From Myxococcales bacterium (GTDB taxonomy: Bacteria; Myxococcota_A; Polyangia; Fen-1088): DNA of 43,628 nucleotides. Below are positions 33,157-41,350 of the stretch, one piece after another. The position numbers and the translations under genes are program-made. The notes under the pieces are model-generated. The model had not been told where the DNA came from, did not search any database, and saw only the letters and a list, made by a program, of their open reading frames with translations. Numbering within the stretch: position 1 is the stretch's first letter; every line of letters begins with the position of its first letter. The stretch is from contig PMJO01000273.1 of the NCBI GenBank assembly GCA_003158455.1, forward strand, positions 1-43,628, given 5' to 3'.

Positions 33157-33969
33157 GTGCGTTCTCTTCGTTGCCTGACCCTGAACCTGTGGGGAGCCGA
33201 GCCACCCCTGCAGCGTCGCATGGAATTGGTGGCTGCGGCTTTGCGCGAGATCCAGCCCGACGTGGTTGGCTTGCAAGAGGTGCGCGAAGTGCCGGGCCAA
33301 CTCGCCAACCAAGCCGAAACTCTGGCGGCGGCCGCTGGCTACCAACACGTTTTTGTGCCTGCCATGCCTTTCCAAGGTGGTCAGGAAGGCCTGGCCATCC
33401 TGTCGCGCGAGCCAATTCTGGAACACGTGGGATTCGGGCTGCCCCACGCGGAGCCCAACGAGCGGCGCATCTTGCTTTCGGCGCGCGTGCGCTTCGCGAC
33501 CGTCTCTGTTTGGGTTCACACCACCCATCTCAACTATCGGCTGGCGCATGGCAAGCAGCGCGAGGATCAGGTCCAGGCCATCGATTCCATCGTGGCGGCC
33601 CGTGCCGGCGACACGCCGTCGCTGTTGCTGGGCGATTTCAACGCGCGGCCCGACGCCGATGAGATCCGGTGGCTGCGTGGACTGGTCACCCTGAGCGGGC
33701 GGCGCACCTACTACCAGGACGCCTGGGATAGACTGCACCCGGATGAGCGTGGCTGGACCTGGGCGCGCGCCAACCCGTACACCGCACGCTTGGCTTTTCT
33801 GGAGCCAGACCGTCGCATCGACTACATCTTCGTCACACCCATGCGAGGGGATGGCCGCGCGACCGTGCGGTCGTGTCGTATCGTGCTGGCGGAACCGGCT
33901 GCCGACGGCGTGTACGCCTCCGACCATTTCGGACTGTTGGCCGAAATCCAGATGGATAGCGAGGTCTAG
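33157..33969 (+). CDS. Endonuclease/exonuclease/phosphatase (EEP) family hydrolase
   Basis: 270 residues from GTG 33157, 13 bases after queD. All EEP landmarks are seen: TLNLWG, the metal-binding Glu in GLQEVREV, HTTHLNYRL, LLGDFNARPDADEI, DRRIDYIFV and the terminal SDHFGLLAEI. Members include exonuclease III, sphingomyelinase and inositol-polyphosphate or deadenylase-like enzymes, so nucleic acid, lipid or phospho-sugar substrates are possible. No signal peptide is present, so it is cytoplasmic. Its TAG overlaps the GTG start of the following phosphoesterase. Confidence 0.88.
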   Translation: MRSLRCLTLNLWGAEPPLQRRMELVAAALREIQPDVVGLQEVREVPGQLANQAETLAAAAGYQHVFVPAMPFQGGQEGLAILSREPILEHVGFGLPHAEPNERRILLSARVRFATVSVWVHTTHLNYRLAHGKQREDQVQAIDSIVAARAGDTPSLLLGDFNARPDADEIRWLRGLVTLSGRRTYYQDAWDRLHPDERGWTWARANPYTARLAFLEPDRRIDYIFVTPMRGDGRATVRSCRIVLAEPAADGVYASDHFGLLAEIQMDSEV

Positions 33970-34877
33970 TGTTTCGCCTCGCCCACGTGACCGATCTGCA
34001 CGTCCGCAACTTTGCCGATGCGCGGGTGCGCGATTTTTTCGGCAAGCGGGCTATCGGTGCCCTCAACCTGGCGCTAGTTCGTCGGCGGAAACACAGCATG
34101 GACTTGCTGGCGGAGCTGGCCAAGGATCTTTCGGCGCGGCCGCATGATCATCTGGTGGTGAGCGGCGATCTGGGCAATCTTTCCTTGGTCTCCGAGTGGC
34201 GCGCGGCCCGAAGTTGGATCGAGCGCACCGGCGCCTCGGTCGAAAACGCGACGGTCATTCCGGGCAACCACGACACCTACGTGCGCGAGGTCGTGGTCAA
34301 AGGGACTTTTGAAGAAGTCTTCGCCGCCTACCAGAGCGCGGATCTGCGTCTGGATGCGAACACCTATCCCTTCGCGCGTCTGCGCGGGGAGATTGCCTTG
34401 GTCTGCGCCAATAGCTGCGTGCCCACCGGCGATCTGGGCGCGTGGGGGCGGCTGGGCGAGGCCCAGTTGCGCCGGCTGGAGGCCCTGCTCGCGGCGCCCG
34501 AGGTGCGCGCGCGCTTTCGGGTGTTGGTCATCCATCACGCGCCGGTCATGCACCGGCCCCCGGAGACCCGCAATCTGCGCGACCGCGCACAGCTAGCCGA
34601 GGTGCTGGCGCGGGTAGGAGCCGAGCTGGTTGTGCACGGGCACGACCATCGCGACGAATTCGCCGAGCTGCCCGGGCCTGCCGGCCGCCGCATTCCCGTG
34701 GTGGGCGCCGGCTCAGCCTCGTACGCGGGCGCGGTCGACCGCTGTTCTCGCTACAACCTCTACCAGATCGACGGCGCGCACGTCGAGGTGCTTACCTACG
34801 CGCACGATAGCGCGATCGGCGCCTTCCGCGAGGTTCGTCGTCGGGCGATCGGATCCCCTAGTAGCCTGGGTGCGTGA
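33969..34877 (+). CDS. Calcineurin-like metallophosphoesterase
   Basis: 302 residues from GTG 33969, overlapping the previous stop by one base with GAGG six bases upstream. Motifs are in order: HVTDLHVRNF, VVSGDLGNLS, PGNHDTYV, CANSC, VIHHAPVMH and VHGHDHRDEF, a complete dinuclear metal site. Family members include 3',5'-cAMP phosphodiesterase CpdA and UDP-diacylglucosamine hydrolases; this sequence is closest in layout to the CpdA/Icc type, but the substrate is not certain. It ends the four-gene operon; repeat copy 3 begins at its 3' end. Confidence 0.88.
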   Translation: MFRLAHVTDLHVRNFADARVRDFFGKRAIGALNLALVRRRKHSMDLLAELAKDLSARPHDHLVVSGDLGNLSLVSEWRAARSWIERTGASVENATVIPGNHDTYVREVVVKGTFEEVFAAYQSADLRLDANTYPFARLRGEIALVCANSCVPTGDLGAWGRLGEAQLRRLEALLAAPEVRARFRVLVIHHAPVMHRPPETRNLRDRAQLAEVLARVGAELVVHGHDHRDEFAELPGPAGRRIPVVGAGSASYAGAVDRCSRYNLYQIDGAHVEVLTYAHDSAIGAFREVRRRAIGSPSSLGA

Positions 34878-35298
34878 ACGTGGCATCGTAGGAAGGGGAC
34901 GCTCGGCGCTGGCGGGCTGATGCCGGTGGCGCTCCTCGGCGGACGTCGTGATGGGAACCCTGAGAGGGTTCCCATGCCCTCCCGCGACGGGGCTCGTCGG
35001 GCAAAGCCCGCCGGAGCCCCACGCGATGCCAACGGCCGCGCTACGCGCTCTTCGGACCCGCCGACCACCCACCACCCCGCTCGCTTCGCTCGTCCTCGCA
35101 TGGCGCGCTCGGCAGCCGGGTCCCTCGGCGCCCAGTTACGCAGGTCGCCAAGGCCCCTTGACGCTCGCTCGCAACCGAGCGCAGACGCTCGGTGCGCTCG
35201 CCAACGCCGCCGCGGAGTCGCCTCCGGCCGCCCGCCGACGCGCCGAGCTCGCTTCTGCTAAGAAACTTGCGGCCGCCTACAGCGGCGGTTCGCTCGAA
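34862..35298 (+). repeat. Long dispersed repeat, copy 3 (left arm of island)
   Basis: Shared blocks in order: TAGCC.GGG, GGCATCGT, GGCGGGCTGATGCCGG, the perfect palindrome at 34951-34975 (ATGGGAACCCT, GAG, AGGGTTCCCAT), CCCTCCCGCG, GGGC-AAA-GCCC with CGCCGGAGCCCCACGCG, then CCGAGCGCAGACGCTCGGTG, GCCGCCGCGGAGTCGCC, CGCGCCGAGCTCGCTTCTG and CAGCGGCGGTTC. All recur in opposite orientation at 37733-38118. Read as protein, the differences include many replacements, so it looks like a DNA repeat rather than a conserved gene. Confidence 0.88.
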
Positions 35299-35381
35299 TC
35301 TTGCACCGCCATGGATTGACGGACGAGCAACACCAGAACCTTGAGGAAGTCATCGCCCGCGACATCGGAAGGGAAGTTGCG

Positions 35382-36054
35382 CTACCGGACGGCTTGAGCG
35401 GCAAGCCCCCTGAAAAGAATGGCCGAGAAGATGGCCAGTGCGATTACCGACAGGGTGAAGCCCAGTATGTAGATGGCAGTGAGAGGAACGCTGCCAAGCA
35501 AGCTCCCCACCACGCCGAAGAGCGCGAAGCCGCCCGCGGCCGCAAACGAGTACCTCAGGCTGCGAGCCAACCGGTCACCCGAAAAGATGGGTGCCACGAC
35601 CAGAAAGGCCAGCCCGATGAAGAAGGTCCAGCCGAGCGCGCCGCTGGAGACAAGTGGCGAATCGAAATTCCAATGCAGAAAGTGCTCCATCCCGGGCGTG
35701 ATTCCCTTGCTGAAAATCCGGCGCATGACTCCGAAGTGCACCCAGACGAGCTGATCGCCAAGCACCATCAGCGCCACCATGAAGCAAAGCCCGAGCCGGG
35801 TGAGGATCTTCTTGCCCTCGGGCGCATATTCGTGCAGACAGCAAAACAAGGCGACGTAGACCGGCGCGATCAGGAATTCGTTCAGCTGCACGCAAGAGAA
35901 TGCGAGCAGGCTGATGGGGCTGGCACCGTCGACGAAGGCTGCCAGATTCGTCCACACGGGTGGCCATCAGGATCGCCGAGGCCAGGTAGCCCAGGCTGAA
36001 GACCAGAGCCAGTACGGATGACCAGTAGCCGACCTTGATGACCGTCTTCTTCAT
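35382..36054 (-). pseudogene. Frameshifted multi-pass membrane protein
   Basis: The reading frame from ATG 36054 (GGAGAAG upstream) gives MKKTVIKVGYWSSVLALVFS and then LGYLASAILMATRV, a membrane helix, before becoming Arg/His-rich nonsense. From about 35955 a second frame continues sensibly to 35382: VWTNLAAFVDGASPISLLAF, then several membrane helices (APVYVALFCCLHEY, LTRLGLCFMVALMVLGDQLV, TFFIGLAFLVVAPIF, YILGFTLSVIALAIFSAILF). Joining the frames gives a protein of about 220 residues with six or so helices, of an unnamed, perhaps DUF4386-like type. One base lost or gained near 35950-35957 explains it: real decay or a sequencing error. Third gene of the island. Confidence 0.7.
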
Positions 36055-36254
36055 GGACTTCTCCGCAAGGGCAGACGTGAAACCAATATTTCCTAGACAA
36101 CCGACTGGCCGTTCAGGTTCCCGGTTCTTGCGAACAATCACACGATCGCTCCGCCAGATCCCTCGCCAAGTTTCACACCGCCCACCAGACAGCTTCGCCG
36201 GCCGGTGGTGTGCTTGTGGATTCCATCGCTATCGAGACGCAGTCGTCAGAATCT

Positions 36255-36320
36255 GCCGAACGGCGTGGCATTCAGCGGCGAGCGCCGAAGGCGATCGCTG
36301 CAACGAGGGGTTGGTTAGAC
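36255..36320. other. attC-like site (integron cassette recombination site candidate)
   Basis: On the plus strand: GCCGAAC (36255-36261), TTCAGCG (36271-36277), a GC-rich centre, CGCTGCAA (36296-36303) and GTTAGAC (36314-36320). TTCAGCG pairs with CGCTGCAA with one unpaired base, like the extrahelical base of attC. GTTAGAC fits the GTTRRRY core, and on the minus strand it is GTCTAAC, containing the TAA stop of the YdjM-like gene, as is usual in gene cassettes. The other core box is imperfect. No integrase gene is in the window. Confidence 0.4.
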
Positions 36321-36965
36321 GGCGCTCGCAGCTCGGCGATCTTGTAGCCACCAGATCACGAGGGCAAATAGGCCGTACGCTACGATTGCGGTTGACGCCG
36401 CCGCACGATCGGAACTGGGGGGCGGGCCGAAGAACAGGTAGGCCTGGATGCCTAGCATGAGGACTCCGAGAACGATCGTTCCGACCGAGCGAGCCAGACG
36501 CCCCCGGAGACTGAGCCACATGCCGCCGAAGAGCAAGGCCGCCTCCAAACCGAACGCTATCGCCGGTGAGTTCCACAGCCCCAAGCCGACTTTGGCATGG
36601 TTGTCGTATAGGGGTAGGTCAGGCGAGTGGACGACGAAATCCAGAAGCCAATGCGAGAACACGGCCAGCCCTACCACGAGGCTTGCTCGCAGACGCGACG
36701 AGCGAGCGACGAAATAGTAGACGATGCCGACCGCGCAGGACCAGAAAAGGGCCGCCAGGAGACCATGCGTGTATGGCATGTAGTAAAGGTCGAGCGGGTT
36801 GGACGCTGTGAAGCCTGGAACGATGCGAACCTTCTCGATCCCCATGAGGATGAAGGGGGCCCACAGGATGTCGAGGAACTGGACCGCGAGAAACAGCACC
36901 CAGAGGGGTATGGAAGGCTCGATCCTCTTTGCTGGAAAGCTGACACCATAGTGACCTACGAACAT
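36315..36965 (-). CDS. YdjM-like inner-membrane protein
   Basis: 216 residues from ATG 36965, with AGGAGG seven bases upstream, the clearest ribosome site in the island. MFVGHYGVSFPAKRIEP is the characteristic opening of a widespread membrane family related to YdjM/DUF457 (annotated metal-dependent hydrolase). Conserved HY and YTHGLLAAL, and FSHWLLDFVVHSPDLPLYD, supply His/Asp residues for a possible metal site. About seven helices. Family members turn up on mobile DNA often; their activity is not established. The TAA stop lies within the attC-like core. Second gene of the island, about 120 bases after the zincin gene. Confidence 0.78.
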   Translation of the reverse strand: MFVGHYGVSFPAKRIEPSIPLWVLFLAVQFLDILWAPFILMGIEKVRIVPGFTASNPLDLYYMPYTHGLLAALFWSCAVGIVYYFVARSSRLRASLVVGLAVFSHWLLDFVVHSPDLPLYDNHAKVGLGLWNSPAIAFGLEAALLFGGMWLSLRGRLARSVGTIVLGVLMLGIQAYLFFGPPPSSDRAAASTAIVAYGLFALVIWWLQDRRAASAV

Positions 36966-37089
36966 GAGTATCCTCCTGGCTCGAGACGATGCAATTGGGC
37001 GCCGTCTTGCCGTTCAGCAGCAACCCCGCCGCCGAGTCAGCCTCTCGATTCTACACCGATGTCCCTGCGGCGGAATTGTCATCGGCCGG

Positions 37090-37668
37090 TCAGCCAGCGT
37101 CGCCCGCCGTCCGCGGGAATGTCCACTGCTCAACCTGGCCACGCACGCCTTGCTCGATCTCCGATCCTTCTTCGAAATCTAGATTCAGCCCACAGCGATA
37201 GCCCTCAAGCGAGCACCTCTCCAGCTTCTTGAAGCAGTACCACGAGCTTCGCCAACCTTTCCGTACTAGAAGCCGTTCACCGATCGCCCAAGCGCGAACC
37301 TCTTCTGCGTAGGAGGCCTCGGGATCTCGCTGCGACAAGGGGACGAATGTTCCTGAGAGGTTCGAGAGGTGATGACCGAGTTCATGGACCAGATAGGGAA
37401 GCTCGACCTCTGCAGATGGGGACGCGGCGGCCAGTGCGACCGCATGGTGTATTGACCCCGAAGGAGAAACGCCAGGGCGGTAGATCGTGATCTTGCAGGC
37501 GCCGTTGTCGGTGTGATGCTCGTAGAGCCCTTTCTCATCTGCCGATCGCGGTTCAGCGAAGCAGAAGTAGAGTCTCTCTCCACGCTCACGGACGGAGCCG
37601 CCGGATTTCCCATGCGTGATCAGATCGTAATCCCGAATCAGGCTTTCCAACACAGTGGCTACGGTCAT
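37090..37668 (-). CDS. Putative zinc metallopeptidase (HELGHH)
   Basis: 192 residues from ATG 37668; the frame is open to a TTG at 37719, but MTVATVLESLIRDY is a more natural start. The motif PYLVHELGHHLSNLSG is a typical HExxH zinc-binding helix, with a possible third ligand in RDPEASYAEEVRAWAIGERL further on, similar to the layout of gluzincins or ImmA/IrrE-type proteases. Cysteines occur late (YCFKKLERCSLEGYRCGLNL). No signal peptide. Substrate unknown; no DNA-binding or toxin partner gene is adjacent. First gene of the island; it starts about 65 bases inside the right repeat copy, whose inner end carries a TTGACC that might serve as a -35 box. Confidence 0.6.
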   Translation of the reverse strand: MTVATVLESLIRDYDLITHGKSGGSVRERGERLYFCFAEPRSADEKGLYEHHTDNGACKITIYRPGVSPSGSIHHAVALAAASPSAEVELPYLVHELGHHLSNLSGTFVPLSQRDPEASYAEEVRAWAIGERLLVRKGWRSSWYCFKKLERCSLEGYRCGLNLDFEEGSEIEQGVRGQVEQWTFPRTAGDAG

Positions 37669-37732
37669 GTTTCCCGCCTGGCTAACTAGAACTCCTATTA
37701 TCCCCCGAAAAGTATTCAATATCTCTTCGATA

Positions 37733-38118
37733 CTCGGTCAAGTGAACCGCCGCTGTGCCCTGACGCAAGTTTCCGAACAGAAGCGAGCTCGGCGCGTAGG
37801 CGGGCGGCCGGGGGCGACTCCGCGGCGGCGTAAGCGAGCGCACCGAGCGTCTGCGCTCGGTCGCTAGTGAGCGTCCAGGGGACCATGGCCGAAGGCCGTT
37901 GGTCCCCGTCCGCCGAGCGCGCCGGACGCGCGCAGCGCGGCCGTAAGCGCGCGGCCGCTTGCGCGTGGGGCTCCGGCGGGCTTCGCCCGACGAGCCCCGC
38001 CGCGGGAAGGTTTGGAAACCCTTCGAGGGTTTCCATCACGATCGACGCGCCCCCGGCATCAGCCCGCCAGCTCCAAGCGGCCGCTTTCCACGATGCCCCC
38101 TTTGTTACGCCCCGGCTA
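37733..38118 (-). repeat. Long dispersed repeat, copy 4 (right arm of island)
   Basis: Inverted counterpart of the copy at 34.9 kb. The palindrome here is TGGAAACCCT-TCG-AGGGTTTCCA at 38013-38035, flanked by GGGCTTCGCCC, CGGGAAGG and the outer CGGCATCAGCCCGCC block. The CGAGCGCAGACGCTCGG-containing block lies at about 37840-37862. The middle part (about 37870-37965) differs from the left copy and contains its own hairpin GGGGACCA..TGGTCCCC. Confidence 0.88.
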
Positions 38119-38123
38119 TTCCC

Positions 38124-38690
38124 CTAGTAGCGCCCCGACAGGGCCGGAAGGTAGGCAAGCTTGCCGCCCGCCTCGACCACTGGCACGACCGACAGGGCAA
38201 CCCGCTGTCTGCTCGGGTGCCGGCCCTCAAAGAAACCAAACACGGCCCCGAGCACGGCTCCAGAAAGCACTCCGATGGATGCACCCAGCAAGATGTGCTC
38301 TGGTTTCTTGGTCGAAATGGCAGTGAGACCGCCCGCGATAGCGCCCACGGTGGCGCCAAACCCCTCGCCGTAGAGCATGTCGCGCAAAACGTAGCGGGTG
38401 CGGCCCGGTTTGTCCTGCGCGACGTCGACAATGCCCAGGGTCAGTCCAATCCCGCTGCCCACCAACGCGCCGATGCCGACCCCATATACCAGGGGCTTCC
38501 AGTCCGATGTCTGCCAACCGTTGTCGCGCGCGACCAGGTAGCCTCCAGCCAGTCCCGCCCCAGCGCCCACCATCAGACCCTCGTAGGCCAGGGTGAAAAC
38601 CGTGGGCCGATCATCCTGTGCGTGCGCCGTCGCGACGAAGCCGCAGGTGAGAAGAGCGGCTAGCGCGAAAAAGACTACTCGGTTCTTCAT
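38124..38690 (-). CDS. Exported glycine-zipper protein
   Basis: 188 residues from ATG 38690, overlapping the transketolase TGA (ATGA), so co-translated with it. Signal peptide [24 protein letters not shown], cleavage before QDD. Three Gly/Ala-rich hydrophobic segments ([54 protein letters not shown]) have the GxxxG pattern of glycine zippers, which oligomerise in membranes. No catalytic motif. Why such a protein is coupled to transketolase is unclear. It ends five bases before repeat copy 4. Confidence 0.68.
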   Translation of the reverse strand: MKNRVVFFALAALLTCGFVATAHAQDDRPTVFTLAYEGLMVGAGAGLAGGYLVARDNGWQTSDWKPLVYGVGIGALVGSGIGLTLGIVDVAQDKPGRTRYVLRDMLYGEGFGATVGAIAGGLTAISTKKPEHILLGASIGVLSGAVLGAVFGFFEGRHPSRQRVALSVVPVVEAGGKLAYLPALSGRY

Positions 38691-40684
38691 TTCGCTACCA
38701 AGTCTGTGACGGCGCGGACCACGGCGTCCGCATGGAATCCGAACTGCTTCATCAAAGCCCCGCCCGGGCCAGACGCGCCAAAGCGGTCAATCCCGATGGC
38801 GACACCCGCGTCACCCACCCAGCGTTGCCAGCCGAGCGTGGCGCCCGCCTCGATGGACACGCGCGCCTTGATTGCGCGCGGGATGACCGAATCCTGGTAC
38901 GCGGGACTTTGCGCCGCGAAGATCTCCCAGCAGGGCAGCGACACCACCCGCGCCCGAATGCCCTGGGCCAGCAGCTTCTCCTGCGCGGCCATCGCCACCG
39001 CCACCTCGCTGCCGGTGGCGATGAGCACGGCTTGCGGCGCGGGCACGTCGCACAGGACATAGCCGCCCTTTTGCACGCCCTCGGCGGGAGCGAGCTTGCT
39101 GCGATCGAAAGTCGGCGTCTTCTGCCGGGTCAGAATCACCGTCACCGGACCGTCGTTGCGTTTCATGGCGAGCTTGTAGGCCTCCACGACCTCGTTGGCA
39201 TCGGCCGGGCGAATGACCCACAGGTTCGGAATCAAGCGCAGCGACATGAGCTGTTCGATCGGCTGGTGGGTCGGCCCATCCTCGCCCACGCCGATGGAAT
39301 CGTGGGTGAACACGAAGGTGACGGGCAAGCGACTGATGGCCGCCATACGCACGGCCGGGCGTTCATAGTCAGAAAACACGAAGAAGGTGGCGGTGAAAGG
39401 GTGCACCCCACCGTGGTAGGCGAGGCCGTTGGCAATCGCGCCCATGGCGTGTTCGCGCACGCCGAAATGAATGTTGCGACCAAGCCCAGTCTTGCTGTCA
39501 AAATCACCCTGGCCAGTGAGGGTAGTCAGGGTGGAGCACGAGAGGTCAGCATCGCCCCCCAGAAGCCAGGGCACCTTGCTGGCGACGGCAGCCAAGACCT
39601 TGCCGCCCGATTGGCGCGTGGCCAGCTCATCCTTGGGTGTAAAAGTGGGTAGGCCGGATTCCCAGCCCGCGGGCAACTCGCCCCGCAAAGCCATGTGCCA
39701 CTCGCGCGCCAGTTCGGGGTTCTGTGTTGTCCAGGCGTCGAACCGCTTCTGCCAGGCGGCTTCAGCCTGGGCGCCGCGCTCGACAGCGGTGCGGAAGTGG
39801 GTCACCGCCTCTGCGGGAAGGTAGAATTGCTTGTCCGGGTCCCAGCCCAGGTTCTTCTTGGTCAGCTTCACTTCTTCCGCGCCCAGGGGCGAGCCATGGG
39901 CCTCGCTGCTGCCTGCCTTGTTGGGCGAGCCGTAGCCGATGGTGGTGTGAACCATGAGAAGTGACGGCCGCGTGGTGTCGGCCTTGGCGGCCTGGAGAGC
40001 GCGGTCAATCGCTTCGATGTCGGTATCGCCATGCTCGACGCGCAGGACTTGCCAACCGTAGGCCTCGAAGCGCTTGCCCACGTCCTCGGTGAAGCTCAGC
40101 GAGGTGGGGCCATCAAGCGAGATCTTGTTGTCGTCGTAGAGCCAGCAGAGCTTGCCCAGGCGGAGATGACCTGCCAGGGAAGCTGCCTCGTGGGTGATGC
40201 CCTCCATCATGTCGCCGTCGCCCAGCATGGCGTAGGTGAAGTGGTCGACAATGGTGAGGTCTGGCTTGTTGTAGCGTCCCGCCAGAAAGCGCTCGGCCAT
40301 GGCCATGCCGACCGCGTTGCTGGCGCCCTGACCGAGCGGGCCGGTGGTGGCCTCCACCCCCGGGGCAAGAAAGGATTCCGGGTGACCGGCTGCGCGCGAG
40401 CCCAACTGGCGAAAAGTCTTGATGTCATCCAGCGACAGGTCGTACCCGGTCAGATGGAGGAGCGAGTAGAGCAACATCGATCCGTGACCCCCGGAGAGCA
40501 CGAAGCGGTCACGGTCAGGCCACTTGGGGTTGCGCGGATTGTGCCGCAAATGCTTCTGCCAAAGCACATAAGCCATAGGCGCCGCCCCCATGGGCAGGCC
40601 CGGGTGGCCCGCGTTGGCCTTCTGCACGGCATCGATGGAAAGAATACGAATGGTATTGATGGCGAGATTGCTGAGCTGGTCCAT
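38687..40684 (-). CDS. tkt: Transketolase
   Basis: 665 residues from ATG 40684 ([20 protein letters not shown]), the standard length. The frame is open to an ATG at 40768, but that lies in repeat copy 5 and adds 28 unnatural residues. Signature blocks: [20 protein letters not shown], the TPP/Mg motif [23 protein letters not shown], and the C-terminal [13 protein letters not shown]. It exchanges two-carbon units between sugar phosphates in the pentose phosphate pathway or Calvin cycle. The glycine-zipper gene is translationally coupled downstream. Confidence 0.97.
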   Translation of the reverse strand: MDQLSNLAINTIRILSIDAVQKANAGHPGLPMGAAPMAYVLWQKHLRHNPRNPKWPDRDRFVLSGGHGSMLLYSLLHLTGYDLSLDDIKTFRQLGSRAAGHPESFLAPGVEATTGPLGQGASNAVGMAMAERFLAGRYNKPDLTIVDHFTYAMLGDGDMMEGITHEAASLAGHLRLGKLCWLYDDNKISLDGPTSLSFTEDVGKRFEAYGWQVLRVEHGDTDIEAIDRALQAAKADTTRPSLLMVHTTIGYGSPNKAGSSEAHGSPLGAEEVKLTKKNLGWDPDKQFYLPAEAVTHFRTAVERGAQAEAAWQKRFDAWTTQNPELAREWHMALRGELPAGWESGLPTFTPKDELATRQSGGKVLAAVASKVPWLLGGDADLSCSTLTTLTGQGDFDSKTGLGRNIHFGVREHAMGAIANGLAYHGGVHPFTATFFVFSDYERPAVRMAAISRLPVTFVFTHDSIGVGEDGPTHQPIEQLMSLRLIPNLWVIRPADANEVVEAYKLAMKRNDGPVTVILTRQKTPTFDRSKLAPAEGVQKGGYVLCDVPAPQAVLIATGSEVAVAMAAQEKLLAQGIRARVVSLPCWEIFAAQSPAYQDSVIPRAIKARVSIEAGATLGWQRWVGDAGVAIGIDRFGASGPGGALMKQFGFHADAVVRAVTDLVAK

Positions 40685-40734
40685 GTTTCTAGCCTCGGTT
40701 GCTAGCATGCCAAGGCGGAAATTGGTAGCCAGTC

Positions 40735-40760
40735 GCGAAGCGAACCCTCCCAGGGTTCCC
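40735..40760. repeat. Dispersed palindromic repeat, copy 5 (short)
   Basis: GCGAAGCGAACCCTCCCAGG followed by GTTCCCA repeats, base for base, the first palindrome of copy 2 at about 12457-12481. Only the palindrome core (GAACCCT-CCC-AGGGTTC) and its GAAGC flank are present. It lies between the cNMP-fold gene stop and the tkt start, in the leader of tkt. Confidence 0.75.
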
Positions 40761-40771
40761 AATATCAATAT

Positions 40772-41350
40772 CTACACCAGGCGTTTCTTCACCGAAGACG
40801 GCTGGCCGGGGGCGGGGGCCAGGGGCAAGTCCCATTCGCCTGTGCCGGCTTGGATGAATGCAAGCGCGAGGCGATCGACCGTGGCGGACAGCTTGCCCGA
40901 GGGCTGGACAGAATGTGCCAACACCAGCGCAAGTTGGTCGGCGGCGGCGCGCAGTTGGCGGATTCCAGCTATGGCGATCCGTTCCTGCAAGCGCACGGCT
41001 AGGTGGCTCCCCTGCTGCACCAGACGCTGGAAAACCTTGCGCCTGATCTCGAGGGCTGTGGTAGCGGAGGTGGCGCGCACCGAAGCCGAGCTGAATGCGC
41101 CCTCGACCAGAGCCGTCTGGCCTACTAGGGCTCCCGGCCTCAGGGTAGCGAGCACGCGCTCCTCACCGTCAATATACTTGACCACTTCGACCGCGCCGGT
41201 GACGATGAAGAGGCAGGAGGAGGTGAGGTCGCCTTCGCGGCAGAGCCATTTGCCAGCGGAGAAGTTGCGCGCGCGGGCTACGCGCAAGAGCTGGTCAAGA
41301 TCATGAAGGGTGTAGCCGGGCATAAGATCCCGGAGCGCAGATGCCTTCAT
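40772..41350 (-). CDS. Cyclic-nucleotide-binding-fold protein, second of tandem pair
   Basis: 192 residues from ATG 41350, overlapping the TGA of the upstream paralogue (ATGA). The CAP-like beta-barrel is seen: FSAGKWLCREGDLTSSCLFIVTGAVEVVKYI, GALVGQTALVEGAFSSASVRA, TALEIRRKVFQRL, then helices. In the phosphate-binding cassette the usual Glu (GE) is Gln and the usual Arg is absent, so binding of cAMP or cGMP is doubtful. No helix-turn-helix follows. Probably a sensor or adaptor domain; function unknown. tkt lies 87 bases downstream on the same strand. Confidence 0.78.
   Translation of the reverse strand: MKASALRDLMPGYTLHDLDQLLRVARARNFSAGKWLCREGDLTSSCLFIVTGAVEVVKYIDGEERVLATLRPGALVGQTALVEGAFSSASVRATSATTALEIRRKVFQRLVQQGSHLAVRLQERIAIAGIRQLRAAADQLALVLAHSVQPSGKLSATVDRLALAFIQAGTGEWDLPLAPAPGQPSSVKKRLV

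Larger units (their letters stand above)
34862..38118. mobile_element. Candidate island bounded by inverted ~400-base repeats
   Basis: Two long inverted repeat copies (34862-35298 and 37733-38118) begin just around the stop codons of flanking housekeeping-type genes and enclose three minus-strand genes of plainly lower GC than their neighbours. No transposase, integrase or clear target-site duplication is visible. It could be a non-autonomous composite element, or two independent repeat insertions around acquired genes. Confidence 0.45.

Noticed and set aside
34948-35319. ORF of 123 codons inside repeat copy 3, similar to a 107-codon ORF in copy 4
   Set aside because: The two copies differ by many amino-acid-changing substitutions and a dissimilar middle; the similarity is explained by the DNA repeat. 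No ribosome site or known domain.
37669-37719. Integron-type core GTTAGCC just upstream of the zincin start
   Set aside because: It deviates from GTTRRRY and has no paired inner boxes upstream, so it is not reported as a second attC site.
34862-38118. Classical insertion sequence or composite transposon
   Set aside because: No transposase ORF (DDE, tyrosine, serine or HUH) is seen inside the bracketed segment, and no target duplication is evident at the edges.
40685-40768. ATG 40768 as the transketolase start
   Set aside because: The extra 28 residues derive from the dispersed repeat and leader; family members start at MDQL-like sequence (ATG 40684).
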